DNA from: Dipteris shenzhenensis
Lineage: Eukaryota > Polypodiophyta > Polypodiopsida > Gleicheniales
Direction: 5' to 3' (one strand)
Assembly (NCBI GenBank): GCA_047967505.1
Contig: CM106538.1
Length of the DNA: 64,000 nucleotides
This document shows, piece by piece, positions 22,640 to 35,254 of this stretch (the first letter of the stretch is position 1; every line of letters starts with the position of its first letter). The notes beneath the pieces were generated by a model. That model did no database searches and was not told where the DNA came from. It was given only the letters and a program-made list of their open reading frames with translations. A program made the translations under genes and the position numbers.

Positions 22640-24900
22640 GTGGGTATGCCACAATATTGTGTAATGACCAAGAAGTACATGGATTACTTTCCATTCATGC
22701 TGGTCAAGTCAACACAGAGATGATTCAACCAGCTCCTAATTGGGTACTTCTCAGTATTTTTTACTAGGTGTTTCTAATGGGGCAGTACCTTAATGAGGAG
22801 GATGTGTGGACCAAGGTGAATAATTTGAAGTGGAGGAAAGGAGAGGCCATACAAGATTTTGTGTGGGCCTCATGAATCAATTGAGTACATTGCAAGATGA
22901 GAAGTGAATGCATGCTTGGTTGTTTACTAGCCTACAGATGGACCTACATTTTCTCAAAATAGTGAACCCAACCAAGACATATGATGAAGCTATCAACCCA
23001 GCCATAGCCTTGGAGAAGAGTGAAGTAGCCAACATAAATTAGAAGAAAACAAGTGAGAGAAAGGATGAAGATACCTTGATGTCAACCAAGAAAAATAAAC
23101 TCATCTCCAAACTCAAGAAGAAATTATAGGAAATAGGTCTTTGATATAGATTTGAAACTAGTGAAAAATGGTGTGACAAGTTCTTGCACCATGGATAGAC
23201 CAAGGAGGAAGTAGAAGAAAGTACTATGATATGCAAATCAAAATTGAGCATGATTTGATGCAAAGTGTTGGTATGCTATTAAAGAAATAGCAAAGTGTTG
23301 ATATGCTAACAAACAAATAGTAGATGTTAATCAAATTGCCCAAGGAAGCCAAGCAAAAGAACTAGTGATTACTAAGGGTCAAGCAATGACAAGGAAGAAG
23401 CAGAGGCTAAGGTGATTTAGGTTAGTGCCAAGACCAAGATTCTAAAAAAGGTAATATGCTTCTTCTATGAGAGAGATGTCAAATTGGATGCAAGTTATGG
23501 TAGGAGAATATCAAGCTATTCAAGAGTAATTTTGAGACAAAGGAAGTTGATTTGGACTATAGAGTGATACTGACTGAGGTAACAGAAGTAGTTGGCATCA
23601 ACACAGCGACTCGGTCCAAGGGACCAGTGACAAGTTTTGAGAAGAAAACACCTCCAAAAACCCAAGGCATTCATTGGAAGGAGCATATCTAGGTGGCATT
23701 CAAAGTGGCTAAGGAATTGAAGGGCAAGGCTTTTACACTCAATTACTACCTAAACCAACCCTAGTTCCAAAGATAGCCACTCTTTAGGGAGAAGCCTCAA
23801 CACAAGTACACCAAACACTAAGACAAGCCAAGGTGATGGGCCAATCTCTAAGGTTCCTAAATCTTGGGAGGCATTTTGTAATATGAAGGTAAGCCCTCGA
23901 TAAGCATGACCATGAGATTTTGCAATTAGCCCCTTACTATTACAAAATTTTCACCAAGCATCTTAGTTTAGATCTATAGGAAAGCACTCCAATGGTCAAT
24001 TCTTTGGTCACCATCCTAGTGATCGACACTCCTATGGAGTGAAAATCATCTTGGAGACCTTATCAAGGCAGCTTAAACTAAAGAATTTGAAAACCTCCCC
24101 ATTTCAAGTATGTATGGTAGATTAGTGACCTATGGATCCCAAGAGCATGCTTTTCGATGTAGCAACTACCATTGGGAGTGTCCACCACACGATAAACTAG
24201 ATAGTCATTTCCATGAAGGAAAATGCTTACCCATTTTTATTAGGCAAGCCTTGGCTAAAGAGTGCAAATTTAGTGCTTCATTATTGGGGCTTTAAAATCA
24301 TGACAATCAAGAATAGGGACACATGCGAAAATCTCGAGGGGCTTGAGGAAAGTCCCATGCAAATATAGCCCATGTGATTTGGAGGTCAAGGATCAATTTC
24401 CATAGGACTTTGAATATTGAGTTATGGATAAGCACATCTTTCCTATGGGTGAGATTGGTATCTTCTAGGTAGTCATCCAAATCAAGTGGAAGATACAAGA
24501 AGACAAGCTTGAGGAGCAGAGACATCTATAACTTGAGAATTTCTCTAAAGATGTCATAGGAGAGAACATGAGCTAGTTGAGCGTAAGATGGCTACCACTC
24601 AGCTTGGCACTTATAACTGGTTTCCAAACCAACCTGGGAAGTCAATGAGGAGCCACATAGTCTAGGTAAGAAGGAAAGTGTCTATTTATCAACTCCTTAC
24701 AAATAAAAAAATGTTCATACAATATAATTATGTGTTTGGTTGGAGCTATAAAAATCTAGGTATGGTGCCACCTGAGATTTTTCAACATCATATCCCCTTG
24801 ATACCCAATGCCCAACTAGTCCATCAGCAAAGATACAGAATGAACCCAGATTATGCCAAATAACTCAAAGCCAAAAGCTTGACCACATGGTCAAATTTGA
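22640..24900 (+). pseudogene. Gypsy gag-protease region remnant
   Basis: Plus-strand fragments such as YDEAINPAIALEKSEVANIN followed by a lysine-rich helix resemble a gypsy gag C-terminal part. No intact zinc knuckle or catalytic protease motif is readable. The assignment rests mainly on position before the RT. Confidence 0.4.
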
Positions 24901-24929
24901 TTTCATCTATGCAATCAATTGAGGCGATT

Positions 24930-25310
24930 GGTTATTCTTTTGATTGTGGTGGTGCCAAAGAAGAATGAGAAGCTCTAGTGTTCATTGACTATGGAAATTT
25001 CAATGCCTAGACGATATTAGATCCATTTTTTATCTACTTCACCAATAGAATTCTAGAGATAAAGTAGTGGGCCATGAGATGTGCTCATTCATAGGCTATT
25101 ACAATGGCTATAATCAAATCTCATTGGTGCTCGAGGACTAGCACAACACCACATTCATCACCAAATGGGGTGCATATGCATACAAATTCATGCCATTGTA
25201 TCTACAACATGTGCCATCCACAGTTTAGAGCTCATGGTTGAGACCTTCAAGGAGTATATAATGGAGCTCATTATAATCTACTTGGATGATTTTGTGTTTA
25301 ATCAGCTAGA
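24930..25310 (+). pseudogene. Gypsy reverse transcriptase remnant
   Basis: Frame-shifting plus-strand pieces show VVVVPKKNEKL, VFIDYGNFNA (from a consensus LN-x-T loop), then, near 25279-25300, IIYLDDFVF with the YLDD catalytic box. Three or more stops and frameshifts lie between them. Confidence 0.7.
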
Positions 25311-25679
25311 CATATCATTTAGCTTGCCTTAATAAAGTTTTTGCCAAATTCATGCAATTGGGAATCTCCTTGAAGCAAGCCAAGTGTATCTTGTATGTTG
25401 GGGTTGGTATACTATTCACCGTGGCATTTCCAAAAAAGGCATCAAGACCAAGGCAATTAAGATCCAAGCAATTTCCTAGAAACCAAGGGATTGATGCAAT
25501 TAAAATCATTTACTAGGTTCATTAGCTTCTATTGTGGTTTGTGAAGGACTTTGCCAAAATGGTTGTAGCACTTTATGAGCTTACTAAGAAAGACACCTTT
25601 CATTGGAATGAGGATTTGGTGGCACATTTTAATTTCCTCAAGCAATGAGCAACCACAACACGAGAACAACACCAGTTTT

Positions 25680-25900
25680 GCACCAACCAATGTGGGATGT
25701 AGTCTTTCATGTTCATGTTGATGCATCTAGTTATGCCATTGGTATAATCTTGGCACAATCAACTAGTAGGTTGTTAGCCATATTATGAGCCCTCGAGGGC
25801 AACTATAATACTATCATGCAGGAAGACGTTGGATTAGTTTGTCGATTAGTTGGAATAGTTTGTAGTGTCCAAAAATCTTAGCAATATTTTCTTGGAAAAC
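25680..25900 (+). pseudogene. Gypsy RNase H remnant
   Basis: A frame reads HVHVDASSYAIGIILAQ, the start of a gypsy-type RNase H with the first catalytic Asp, then LEGNYNTIM where active elements have a Y/E-containing segment. Stops follow. Confidence 0.65.
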
Positions 25901-26339
25901 CTTTATTTTCTATGTTGGTGACCAAGCATTGTTTTAGTTGATTAACAAAACAATCATCCAAGGACAATGGGTGCAATGGATGCAATTTCTATAGGAGTTC
26001 AACTTCTAGACCATCCACAAATTGGGAAATTCATATGTAGGTGTAGGTTTCCTTTCAGACTTACCTACACTAGACTAAGCACAAGGACTCACCACCGGCC
26101 TTCTAGATGCTCAACTATTTGTAGTTGACATCTCCAAAACTAAATATGATGAGATGCTCTAGTACCTATCCCAAGCCGCATTTCTCTAGAACATGCCGTG
26201 ATATAAGTACAAATAGGTTGCATTGAAAGATTGGAGCTATAGCTTGATTAGAGGTAAAGTCTATCACAAGAAGCACATGGGGTCCTATGCAAATCGGTTC
26301 TTCCTCATATATGGGTGGTCATGCTCATTGAGGAACATA

Positions 26340-27060
26340 TGGAGCTTGTTAGAGGCCACTTCAGCAAACAAGGAACTCACCGCTTAGAAAGCACTTCAAA
26401 AAGGATTGTGGTGGAACACGCTATTCTAAGATGATCATGCATGTTGTGTGGAGTGTGACATATGTCAAAGGATGGGTTGGTTGTTGCTACAACATGACAT
26501 GCCCCTTAACCTGAGCCAACCTTGGGAAGCATTCCAGCATTAGGGCTTAGATTTTATGGGTCCATTCAAAAACTTGGCTCAGTATAGAAAAAACAAGTAC
26601 ATCCTTATTGCCATAGATTATCCCACCAAGTGGATAGAAGCCAATGATTTCAAGATAACTTGGCTCAAAGCACGGCCAATGCATCTACGATCATATCATT
26701 TGCAAATATGGTTGTTTGATCAAATTTGTAAGCAACCAAGAAATACATTTATGAATGAGGTGTTTGCTTCACTAATGGTTGAGTTCATTATAATTTTGTT
26801 GATCACTTATTATCCATGTTGCAATGCCAAGTTGAGTTCACCAACAAGGTTGTCGAGTCAACTCTCACCAAGATGGTTATCATACATTGCCAAGATTGGG
26901 ATATCAAACTATATGCAACACTATAGGCATATAGGACAAGTTAGAAGGTCACCATGGACCTCCCCCATTCATGATGGCTTATGGGATAGAAGAAACAGTT
27001 CATTGGAATTTCTAGTACCAAGCCTCTTCATAGCAATTGAGCATCACCTCGAAGATTAAG
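26340..27060 (+). pseudogene. Gypsy integrase remnant
   Basis: An HHCC-like stretch (CVECDICQRMG near 26450) precedes an open frame 26556-27059 with [17 protein letters not shown], the core start bearing the first catalytic Asp of retroviral-type integrases. The downstream D and E positions are blurred by frameshifts (YYPCCNAKL near 26810 fits the usual YHPQ-N-G box). Confidence 0.75.
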
Positions 27061-27947
27061 AAGCCATCAAGAAGCACATTTACCAATTGGATGAGCTTGA
27101 TGAACTTTGAGCTTTGGCAGTCTAGTCCCAACAATTGTTTTAGTGGCATTAAGAAGCTTTGCATGATAGGCATATTGTGAGAAAAATATGAAGAAATGGA
27201 TGCTTGTTCTTTTGTACAATGCCAAGCTAGGACCCCTCAAGAGAAATCTAAAATTAGGATGGAATGAGCCCCAATGCACATCATTGAGTGCTTCAAAAAT
27301 GGAGCAACAATTTGCAAGGCCAACTCATCCTCGAACTCTTTAATAGTAGACAAGTAAAAACCTTTCCATGCGATATCTTGTCTTGTCTTGCATTTACAAC
27401 AACTCAACATTGGGTACCTCCACATGACCTGGGCACTCCAATTCAAGAAATTATTGAACATCATAATGCACACGATGCTCAGTTCCTCCACTTTGAGATA
27501 TCACATGTACCATTCAAAATGATAGTGGCCAGATCAGATAAGTCATTTTCTCATACAGATTGATATTGAGGCTCAAGTGACATTACAACCTACATTATTT
27601 TTTTCGTAAAGCTCTCTTAAGACCTCAGTCTCATTTTTTCATCCATCAAGATTTGTGTTGACCTTCTTTCCATGGCTTCTTCATCCTCCATCCTAGAGCA
27701 CTCCATCTTCAAGATAAAGAAAAAAAAAATTTCTTCCCATGTTTTTGCCCCACATCCGATCAAATGGCTATTCGCAAGTAAATCCATGCTGAAATGAAAT
27801 CATCTACATGTGGTTGTTAATCTTCCATGGGATAGTTGTTTGGAAGATGCAAAAACTGATAGAGTCCTCACTTCTTACTACTTGTCTAAGCAGAATCTCT
27901 TCATTGAGGGTCATTTTGTCCTCATCAACAAGCAGCTCCTGCAATCC

Positions 27948-28615
27948 ATAATCCAAGATCATTGGCATCATGCACCAAGGAGCTGAGCTAACATTGAGCA
28001 TTAAGAAAATTATGGGAGGTGGGAAGCAAGCACAGATGAGCCAAGCTTCACTCTTTTGTTTAAGTTTGAAACCTAATGTAGAAGGGGTACACATGCATAA
28101 AGAGATGGATGGATACATATGGGGTCACTCAAGAAAATGTTGCTTAAATTTTGGAGAGGCTAGTTTCTTGACTTGAGGCAAGAGAAATTCGTACTATTGC
28201 TACACAATCACCTTTTGTAGCCATGGCTATTGTGAAAGTAGTGGAAGTTTCTTTGGGTTCACTCTTTTCTCCCCACATTGTGTATGCTTGTTTCTTTGTC
28301 TTCATTCAATTTTGTCCACTTGGTAGTAGATGCTCAATTTTGTGCATCCAAGCATTCGTAGGTTGCTAGGAGTTAGACAACACAAGGAGTGCAAGAGAGG
28401 GCATCCTTGTAATTTGAGAACCAAGTGCTCACCAAGAACTAAGCACTCACTATTCAATCAAGGGCTAAGGGAAAATGACCAAGTTGTGATTTGAATTTTC
28501 AAAATTATGCTTTGTAATTTTCGAGAAGCTCATCCATGCATGCTTTGTAGATCAAGGGTGTCAACATACATCCATACTCAAACATGGCTTGACTCTATAG
28601 GCGATGCTTATAGAC
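27948..28615 (+). repeat. 3' LTR of the gypsy element (approximate)
   Basis: The downstream counterpart of the repeat at 21728-22345; it contains a longer middle part than the 5' copy. Confidence 0.65.
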
Positions 28616-29560
28616 TTGGAACAGAAACTTTATTGCTCAAATTTTGAGTGAAATAAACTATCTTCAACTATTACTCCAATCTCATTTAGTGAAGTTTAGA
28701 ATGTCATAAGGATGAACTAACTCATTACCCCTCTTTTAGGTGTTTTTGTCTTATTCTTTTCCCATTGCAAAGATTTTCTCTCCCTTATAGTGATGGAGAT
28801 CGAGTCATGACTCATTAGGGTCAAGGGATTGGGATTGGGTGCACCTCTAGGGTCAACATGTCGAGATTGAGGGGTGGGTGTCTCGAGCATGGCACTAAAG
28901 TGAAGGTGCCAAGGTCAAGGTATCACAAGTGAGGCATCAATATCGATGATAATATCTGAAAATCCAGCAACGAGGGCCAAAGCCATAAAGTTAATGGCAA
29001 CATTGGGGTATCAAAAGCAATAATTGAAGTCAAAGAATTGAGTTCAATGGTCACATGGCATACTCTAGTAGCTCCCCAATCTAATGATAATATTACACTA
29101 ACAAGGGCTAGAAGCACCCAAGGGAGCAAACAAAGGCATGGAATAGAGTGCTTGGCAAGTGTGTGTATGATGTGGCCACCATGTGGTAGCCTTTTGGTAT
29201 TTTCTAGTGTGAGATAGACATGTGGCCTTACCTACTATAAGTATTGATGATTGTGGAGCCATTGCTCCCATTGAATATATCTATCCCTAACTACTTTTTA
29301 GGCTAGCTAATCGCAAGCTAGAATTTCCCTCCCCCTTCCATGTAACTTGACCCTAATGCATTGGAACCCCCCTTGTTTGTCACATCTATGGATTTGCCCC
29401 TTTTATGGTATCATTTTATAGCACTCTGAGCACTTGACCCTTCACCCCCTCATGTCAATCCTACCATGCATACCCTTCTTTGCTCCCTATCTTGGATAGC
29501 ACCCACCTAGATGGATTGGCTATGGCAATGCATGCACCCATACATTCATGCATGCACGCA
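28616..29560. other. Intergenic stretch, possible LTR-like sequence
   Basis: No gene recognised. A TATAAG word near 29238 and a TCAA-rich region precede a possible primer-binding site at 29885, so part of 29.2-29.88 kb could be a solo or truncated copia LTR; I found no second copy to prove it. Confidence 0.3.
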
Positions 29561-29575
29561 CTCGTACGCGTGCGT

Positions 29576-29624
<49 letters not shown>

Positions 29625-29707
29625 CACGCATGCATGCATGCACACGAACGCACGTGCACACACACACACACACATGTATGCATGCACGCATGCATGCACA
29701 CACACAG
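29561..29707. repeat. CA/GCATGC alternating purine-pyrimidine tract
   Basis: About 147 bp of almost uninterrupted purine-pyrimidine alternation: a GTACGCGTGCGTG block, a CA run (29576-29622), then ATGCATGCACG blocks and a second CA run. Open frames here on both strands are artefacts of the repeat. Confidence 0.9.
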
Positions 29708-29884
29708 AGTTACGGATGATGTAAATTGCACCATGCCATAAGAGCATAAGGTCAAACCCAAAACCTAGCCCTAAGGGGCTCTCCTATATATGCTCAAGTT
29801 TATGATCTTGATATAGTGTTGTGTATGGTGCATAGCATACAACCTATATTGTGCAATCCCTTGTCTCTACTTGATCCTCCAACA

Positions 29885-29896
29885 TGGTATCAAATC
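29885..29896 (+). other. Possible LTR-retrotransposon primer-binding site
   Basis: TGGTATCAAATC resembles the initiator-tRNA-Met-complementary site TGGTATCAGAGC used by plant copia elements, with two mismatches. The preceding CA fits an LTR end. No gag or pol follows that I can read. Confidence 0.35.
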
Positions 29897-29899
29897 TTG

Positions 29900-31194
29900 A
29901 GAGAGTGTAAGCCCTTGTTTTTATCAACGAAACAAGGCCTCCCCTTAAGGCATCTTCGTCACTTAGTAACTCTTCTTAGGGATCTCTTTTCACTCTCCAT
30001 TTCATTTTGGAAAGCTTTGATTTTCACATTTAAAGATTTTGTTTTCTTAATTGAGTGATTTGATGAACTTTCTAAGGCTTTAAGTGACTTTAGCACTTGC
30101 ATAAATCTCTCTTTGAGTGAAAGACAATTTTTAGTTTCTCTTTCATCTACGCCCTCTGCTTTGGTTTTCGCCATTTTTAGTAGAGATTAATGCGACTTTT
30201 GCATGCAGCAATGGCACATCAACTCAACATCCCTATAGCCAAGAAGTTGAGTGCAATGGTTATACGAGAAAGTAAATAGCAAAGACAATTTCCTCAAGAA
30301 TAATTTCTCAAAAAAGGTGCGCATAGGACTTCGACGGTAGTAGTAGCTAAACTAGACATCAACTATGACTATGACCAAAAGACATAGCCAGCTAGGCTCA
30401 ATGCATCAACAACATAGTAGGCAAGTATGAGACAATATCAAGCTCAAGCCACCCAACAACAAAAAGCAAGTAGATAGAAGTGTAGATATGATGACCTACC
30501 TTGGAAGAAACAAATGACTCACTCCTTTATGACAACATAATAGCAACAAGTAGAACTTTATTGATGACAAACTTTAGGACTGGGAAATAACATTAAACAC
30601 AAAAGCGAGTTTAGTAGAAAAAAAATGATAGAGGCAAAGTAGCCAACAAACAAGAGCAATGGCACATTACAACACTCCTACAATAGCCCACATCAATAGC
30701 AAGCAAAGAATGCAAGTAGACAAAGAAGACAAGCAAACAATAGCAAAGTATTTCCAAGTATAGTAAGTAAGTAGACACGAAGAAGAGTAAATGCTAGTGC
30801 CAAAAAACAACAAAATTACTGTGAAACACATGCCTGTAACCTAGCGAGTAAGTGACTAGCAGTGGTAGAGGCAACCCTGATCATAAGAATTGCAAGTAGC
30901 ATCTCCATCATGCTAACTCCTTCATCTTCTGTGTTGATCTATCCATCATTGTTGTGATACTCCATAGCTAGCTTCAAATTTTTCATAGAGATCTAATCCA
31001 TATGCCATTGTAGAAAGGGGTAGCTAATGAGATAGGATTACTCTGATCCCAGGTTATAGTTATGGCCATGTGGTAACCTTATCTTAATTACTGCATCATC
31101 ATGTTTTCCAACTTAGCAACCACGTGCATGGGGTTGTCACTCTCTTCATAAAGTCGATGCAACATGTGCAAGAAAGAAAAACAATGTGCCTGTT
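29900..31194. other. Intergenic stretch, no gene recognised
   Basis: A/T-rich and adenine-rich on the plus strand; no domain, RNA or clear repeat seen. Confidence 0.4.
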
Positions 31195-31375
31195 GTTGCA
31201 TTTTTACATGTACTCATGTAATTGATTAACCGCTCTTGCATCTACATATTTTTTAATAAAATTTAGACACCCCTCCACAAATCTACATGTATAAATTGCA
31301 CTATTGTAAGTCCCCCTATTAAAAAAATACTCCTCCATGCACCAACATGGTTTGTTACCTGTGAGCGACCCTCGA
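31195..31375. repeat. Dispersed repeat related to the TIR element at 2.46-2.75 kb
   Basis: Shares, in the same order and orientation, atttttaca, the words around atctacat, cacaaatctacat(g/a)tata, gtaagtccccc and tgagcgaccc/tgagtgaccc with 2520-2750. The left terminal inverted repeat is absent. Confidence 0.5.
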
Positions 31376-31737
31376 GGCCTTGTGTGACTTACCACATCAA
31401 TAGTGACACCTCATCACATGCCAAGTAGCCATGCCACATCAACATGGCTACATCATCAACTACCATTTCACCATGTTTATTATGTCAATTGCCTAAGTCA
31501 ATAGGCCACATCATCAATGACATGTCATCATGCCACATCATGTGCCACCTAAGCACCTATTGCCACATAGGCATACTTTTGTAAGCATCGTGTGAACACA
31601 CATTACCACATCACCACATGCTATATCATCACTTTTTACCACTCCTTGGACAAAGTTTGGCTCAAATTTTAAATGGCCATAACTATTGATCCTGAAGGAT
31701 TTTGCAATGGTGTAAAGAATAAAAACGATCAATAGAT

Positions 31738-31895
31738 TATGGGGGTTAAAGGTCACTATGCCTCTACCCCAGTTATGTACAATACTCAAACACATATATA
31801 AATGAATGAAAAAGAAGATTAGGGTGTTCTGCACCCACAAAAACTTGTGTGTCTCTTTGTTTCTCTCCCTCCCTCTTCCGTTGAGAGCACTCTCA
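31738..31895 (+). repeat. 5' LTR of the copia derivative
   Basis: Begins TATGGGGGTTAAAG (the other LTR has the canonical TG start, so the second base is mutated) and ends CACTCTCA. Preceded by TAGAT. Confidence 0.9.
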
Positions 31896-31897
31896 AC

Positions 31898-31910
31898 TAG
31901 TATCAGAGCC
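31898..31910 (+). other. Primer-binding site (initiator tRNA-Met type)
   Basis: tagtatcagagcc, two bases after the 5' LTR, matches the tRNA-iMet-complementary TGGTATCAGAGC except at the second position. Confidence 0.85.
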
Positions 31911-33456
31911 TGGGTGGACTAGCTGACCGTGCATGAATGCCTGGAAGCTCAGCAGCTCTATGGGAGGAAGGAGAAGCTCTATGGGAAGCTTTGTGGGTGA
32001 CTTTACTTGCATCCAAGTGCGTAGAGACCTTGAAGGAACCTTTGGAAAAGTCACTTTGGTTTTGCGAAGTGGTTTTGAGACCCTGTTAAGTGTTTTTAAA
32101 GAAAAAGTCGTTTTTTAAGCTTTTTCTTGTTTCGTTTGACGATAGAGACTCCGTATTGACTTGTAGAGGCAACCATTACCTGCTTTTGGTATCCATTTCA
32201 CTTCAGCAGCTTGGAAACACCTTCATTCTTCAATTTGGGATCATTTCGTTGGATTTCTGACTCATTGTGTTAGTTTCAACGTTTTTCTGCCTGGGTATTG
32301 GAACTCAAGTTTGGAGCAACCATTTGCAGATCTATCAGTTTCAGTGGACTCATGAGGTCCTAAAACTTCTATGTTGTGCATCATTCGCACTCCGATGGAG
32401 TTTACAAACAGTTCAGTTTCCAAAGACGTTTTTCAGTTCATGTGTTGTACCCAGTGATTAGGACCACTGTTTCCAAAACCATCTATCCCATTGTGTTTTG
32501 GATGCCTAAAAACCCCTACTTGTCAGTTCTTGTGCGATTCGGTGGAATATTTTCAGAGTTATAGATCTCTATGTATTTGATTTTGTCTCTCTGTTATGCA
32601 TTTTTCATTCTAAGGTTTTGAAACCTTAGATTTATGCCACATGGCAGTGGATAAGTGTTGATTCCCATTTCTCTCATCAGTTGGGATTTTGGAGTTCCAA
32701 CAGAAGAGAGATATTTGCAGATTGTCTTGCTGAGTCCGATTATGCAATGGCACCCATGTTTTGAGGCATCTCAGGTTCTATTTTCAGTAGCGGTCATTGC
32801 CATGGGACCATGATTTCTTGAGCATACCTTATGCAGATCACTCTAGTTGCAGTTTGAGCCATGTGCGCTCATTCATGGTGTGCATTGGGTTGCAGTGGAT
32901 GATTTATAGGCCATTTGGATGCATTGCGATTCTTATTGGATGCGCTGATAGGCCCAGATTGCCTTGTGAGATGCTATTTTTTATGGACGCTTTGCACATG
33001 GATGCTATTTTATGCTGAGGGACAACTTTGACACATTGGAGGTGATGCACTGGTAGTGTTATCCTCTCTTGGATGAGATATTGTTGATGCATATGCCCAT
33101 GGACGGTGTTTATGCTTGAGCCATTTGACACATTACAAGTGATGCACTGATAGTGTTATGCTCTCTTAGATGAGATATTGTTGATGCATATGCCCATGGA
33201 TGGTGTTTATGCTTGAGGCATTTGGTACTTATTGGCACTTTGGATTGCCATTGTAGTTGGCATTTTCTTTTGGGCCAGATTTGCTCATATGGATGCATAG
33301 TACATGCACATGAGTCAGCTGTATCTTTTGATGCTTTGAGCTTTGAGTTTTGGTGATATTTCACTCTATTGTGGCATACACATTTAGGTGCACTTGGTAT
33401 TTAGTGTGATTCTCTCTTGCAAGCACTAGCATTTGGGATTTTGCTTTATTTGCATC
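31911..33456 (+). other. Long untranslated leader of the copia derivative
   Basis: Between primer-binding site and gag start lie 1.5 kb without a convincing long frame. Two copies of a 97-bp unit lie at 33027-33123 and 33124-33220. A leader this long is unusual for copia elements with such short LTRs; it could be original or a captured sequence. Confidence 0.55.
33027..33220. repeat. Two-copy tandem repeat, 97-bp period
   Basis: tttgacacatt at 33027 and 33124 begin two copies that share gtgatgcact, gatgagatattgttgatgca and tatgcccatgga, with scattered substitutions. Confidence 0.85.
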
Positions 33457-34107
33457 ATGGCATCCTCTTCCATGTCTGAAAAGGAGTTTTTCAACATTAA
33501 AAAGTTTGATGGGCGTCACAAAAAAGATGAACCGTACCATTCAAGAAAGGTTGCAATGCATGCTTTACAATGCAAGTCTTTCTGGTGGTTTTTGGGCTGA
33601 GGCAATGAAGACTATAGTGCATGTGATCAATAGATCACCTAGTAAGAGTTTGGTGGTATTCTTGAAGAGGCATGGAGTGGCAAGAAGCCCTCTTACTCTC
33701 ATTTGCATATATTTGGGTGTGAGGCATATGCACATGTACCAAAAGAGCTTCGAAAGAAGCTAGATCCTAAGTCTAGGAAATGCATCTTTCTGGGTTATGG
33801 TGAAAGTGCAGAGATGGGCTATTGTCTCTGGGATCCAGAAGCAAAGAAGATCATACACAGTCATGATGTAGCCTTCAATGAGAAGAAGATGCATAAGGCA
33901 CCCATGAGGGATATGGAAACGAGGAGAATCACTTTCCAGGATGTGAATCCACCTGCATATGTTGATAGACAGCAAGCTGTCCATGCACCAAATGTGCAAG
34001 AAATGGTACCACCAAGTACTCCCACAGGTATACAAACAAGGGTAGATGATGGATCATTTATTGGTGGAAATGATGAGCCAAATATGGCTGATATGCAGGT
34101 GGGATAG
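33457..34107 (+). pseudogene. Fused gag start and integrase C-terminal part
   Basis: The ATG at 33457 opens a typical copia gag start (MASSSMSEKEFFNIKKFDGR), but at 33505-33520 the sequence jumps into integrase, GVTKKMNRTIQERLQCML, in another frame. The integrase continues with FWAEAMKTIVHVINRSPSK, has a frameshift near 33700, then LHIFGCEAYAHVPKELRKK and a CIFLGYGESAEMGYCLWDP stretch, ending at 34107. Gag body, protease and the integrase catalytic core are deleted. Confidence 0.85.
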
Positions 34108-34129
34108 CAAGCTGAAATGCCCTTGAAAA

Positions 34130-35250
34130 GATCATCTAGAGGTCTAGACCACCTGATAGGTTTGTTCCAGGGATAGACTATGTGATGCTTACTGATTGCG
34201 GGGAGCCTTCTTGCTACAGAGAGACTATGATGCACGAGGATCAACGCAAGTGGGAGTATGCTATGCAATCAGAGATGAGTTCACTTATGAAGAATAAGAC
34301 TTAGGACTTGGTTTCTTTGCCACATGGAAAGAAAGCATTGCCATGTAAATGGGTCTACAAGATGAAGGTCACAGGTGATGATGTGCCTAGGTACAAGGCC
34401 CGTTTGGTCACTAAAGGGTTCAAGCAAGAGAAGGGTGTGAACTTTGATGAGATATCTAGTTGTGAAGATGACCACACTTAGATGCATGCTTGGCCTAGTG
34501 GCACAAGAGGACATGGAGCTTATGCTGATGGATGTCAAGACAACTTTCTTGCATGGGGATCTGCATGAGGAAATTTACATGGTGCAGTCGAAAGGCTTTG
34601 AAGAAAAGGGCAAAGAGCATTTAGTTTGCAAGCTAAAGAAGAGTCTCTATGGTCTTAAGCAAGCGCCTAGAGAATGGTATCAGAAGTTTGATGCTTTCAT
34701 TCGGTCCCAGGGTTTTAGAAGGAGTGAAATTGATCATGCCTCTACATTAAAAGGGCTAAGGATAATAGCTTGATACTCTAGCACTGTATGTGGATGATGT
34801 GCTATTGGCTAGCAAGAATACTTATGAGCTAGATGCATTAAAGGCCAAGTTGTATGAGGCATTTAATATGAAGGATTTGGGACTTGTAGGTCATATTCTT
34901 GGTATGCGCATCATGCGTGATCGGAGTAGGAAACTCCTTTGGCTTTCACAGGAGGAGTATGTTACAAAAGTATTGCAGCATTTCAATATGGAGGGGGGGA
35001 AGGCAGTGAGTACTCCATTGCCCCCATATGTGAAACTGAGTCATATAGATAATCCCAAATCAGATGAGGAGAGGGCCATGATGGCCAAGGTTCCTTATGC
35101 ATCAGCAGTTGGGAGTCTCATATATGCTATGATAGCTACTAGACCAAACATTGCATTTGTAGTGGGAGTTGTTAGTCAGTATATGGCTAATCCAGGAAAG
35201 AGGCATTGGGAGGCAGTTAAGTGCATCATGAGATACATGAAGGGTACCTA
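34130..35250 (+). pseudogene. Copia reverse transcriptase remnant
   Basis: Copia RT signatures on the plus strand are MDVKTTFLHGDLHEEIYM (34525-34580), LYGLKQAPREWYQKFD (34648-34695) and YVDDVLLAS with the catalytic YVDD near 34787. The frame is open at 34444-34773 and 34790-35251 and broken before, between and after by stops or frameshifts, including in the 34110-34440 part. Confidence 0.9.
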
Positions 35251-35254
35251 GGAG

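Larger units (their letters stand above)
21728..28615 (+). mobile_element. Decayed Ty3/gypsy LTR retrotransposon
   Basis: Two diverged direct repeats of about 620-670 bp (21728-22345 and 27948-28615) flank a decayed coding region in the order gag-like, protease region, reverse transcriptase (24930-25310), RNase H (25700-25880) and integrase (26340-27060), all on the plus strand. RT before RH before IN is the gypsy order. Every domain is broken by stops and frameshifts, so the copy cannot act alone. LTR limits are approximate because the terminal bases and target-site duplication are not discernible. Confidence 0.8.

Noticed and set aside
29461-29761. Several overlapping His/Thr/Cys-rich open frames
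   Set aside because: They are artefacts of the CA/TG repeat.
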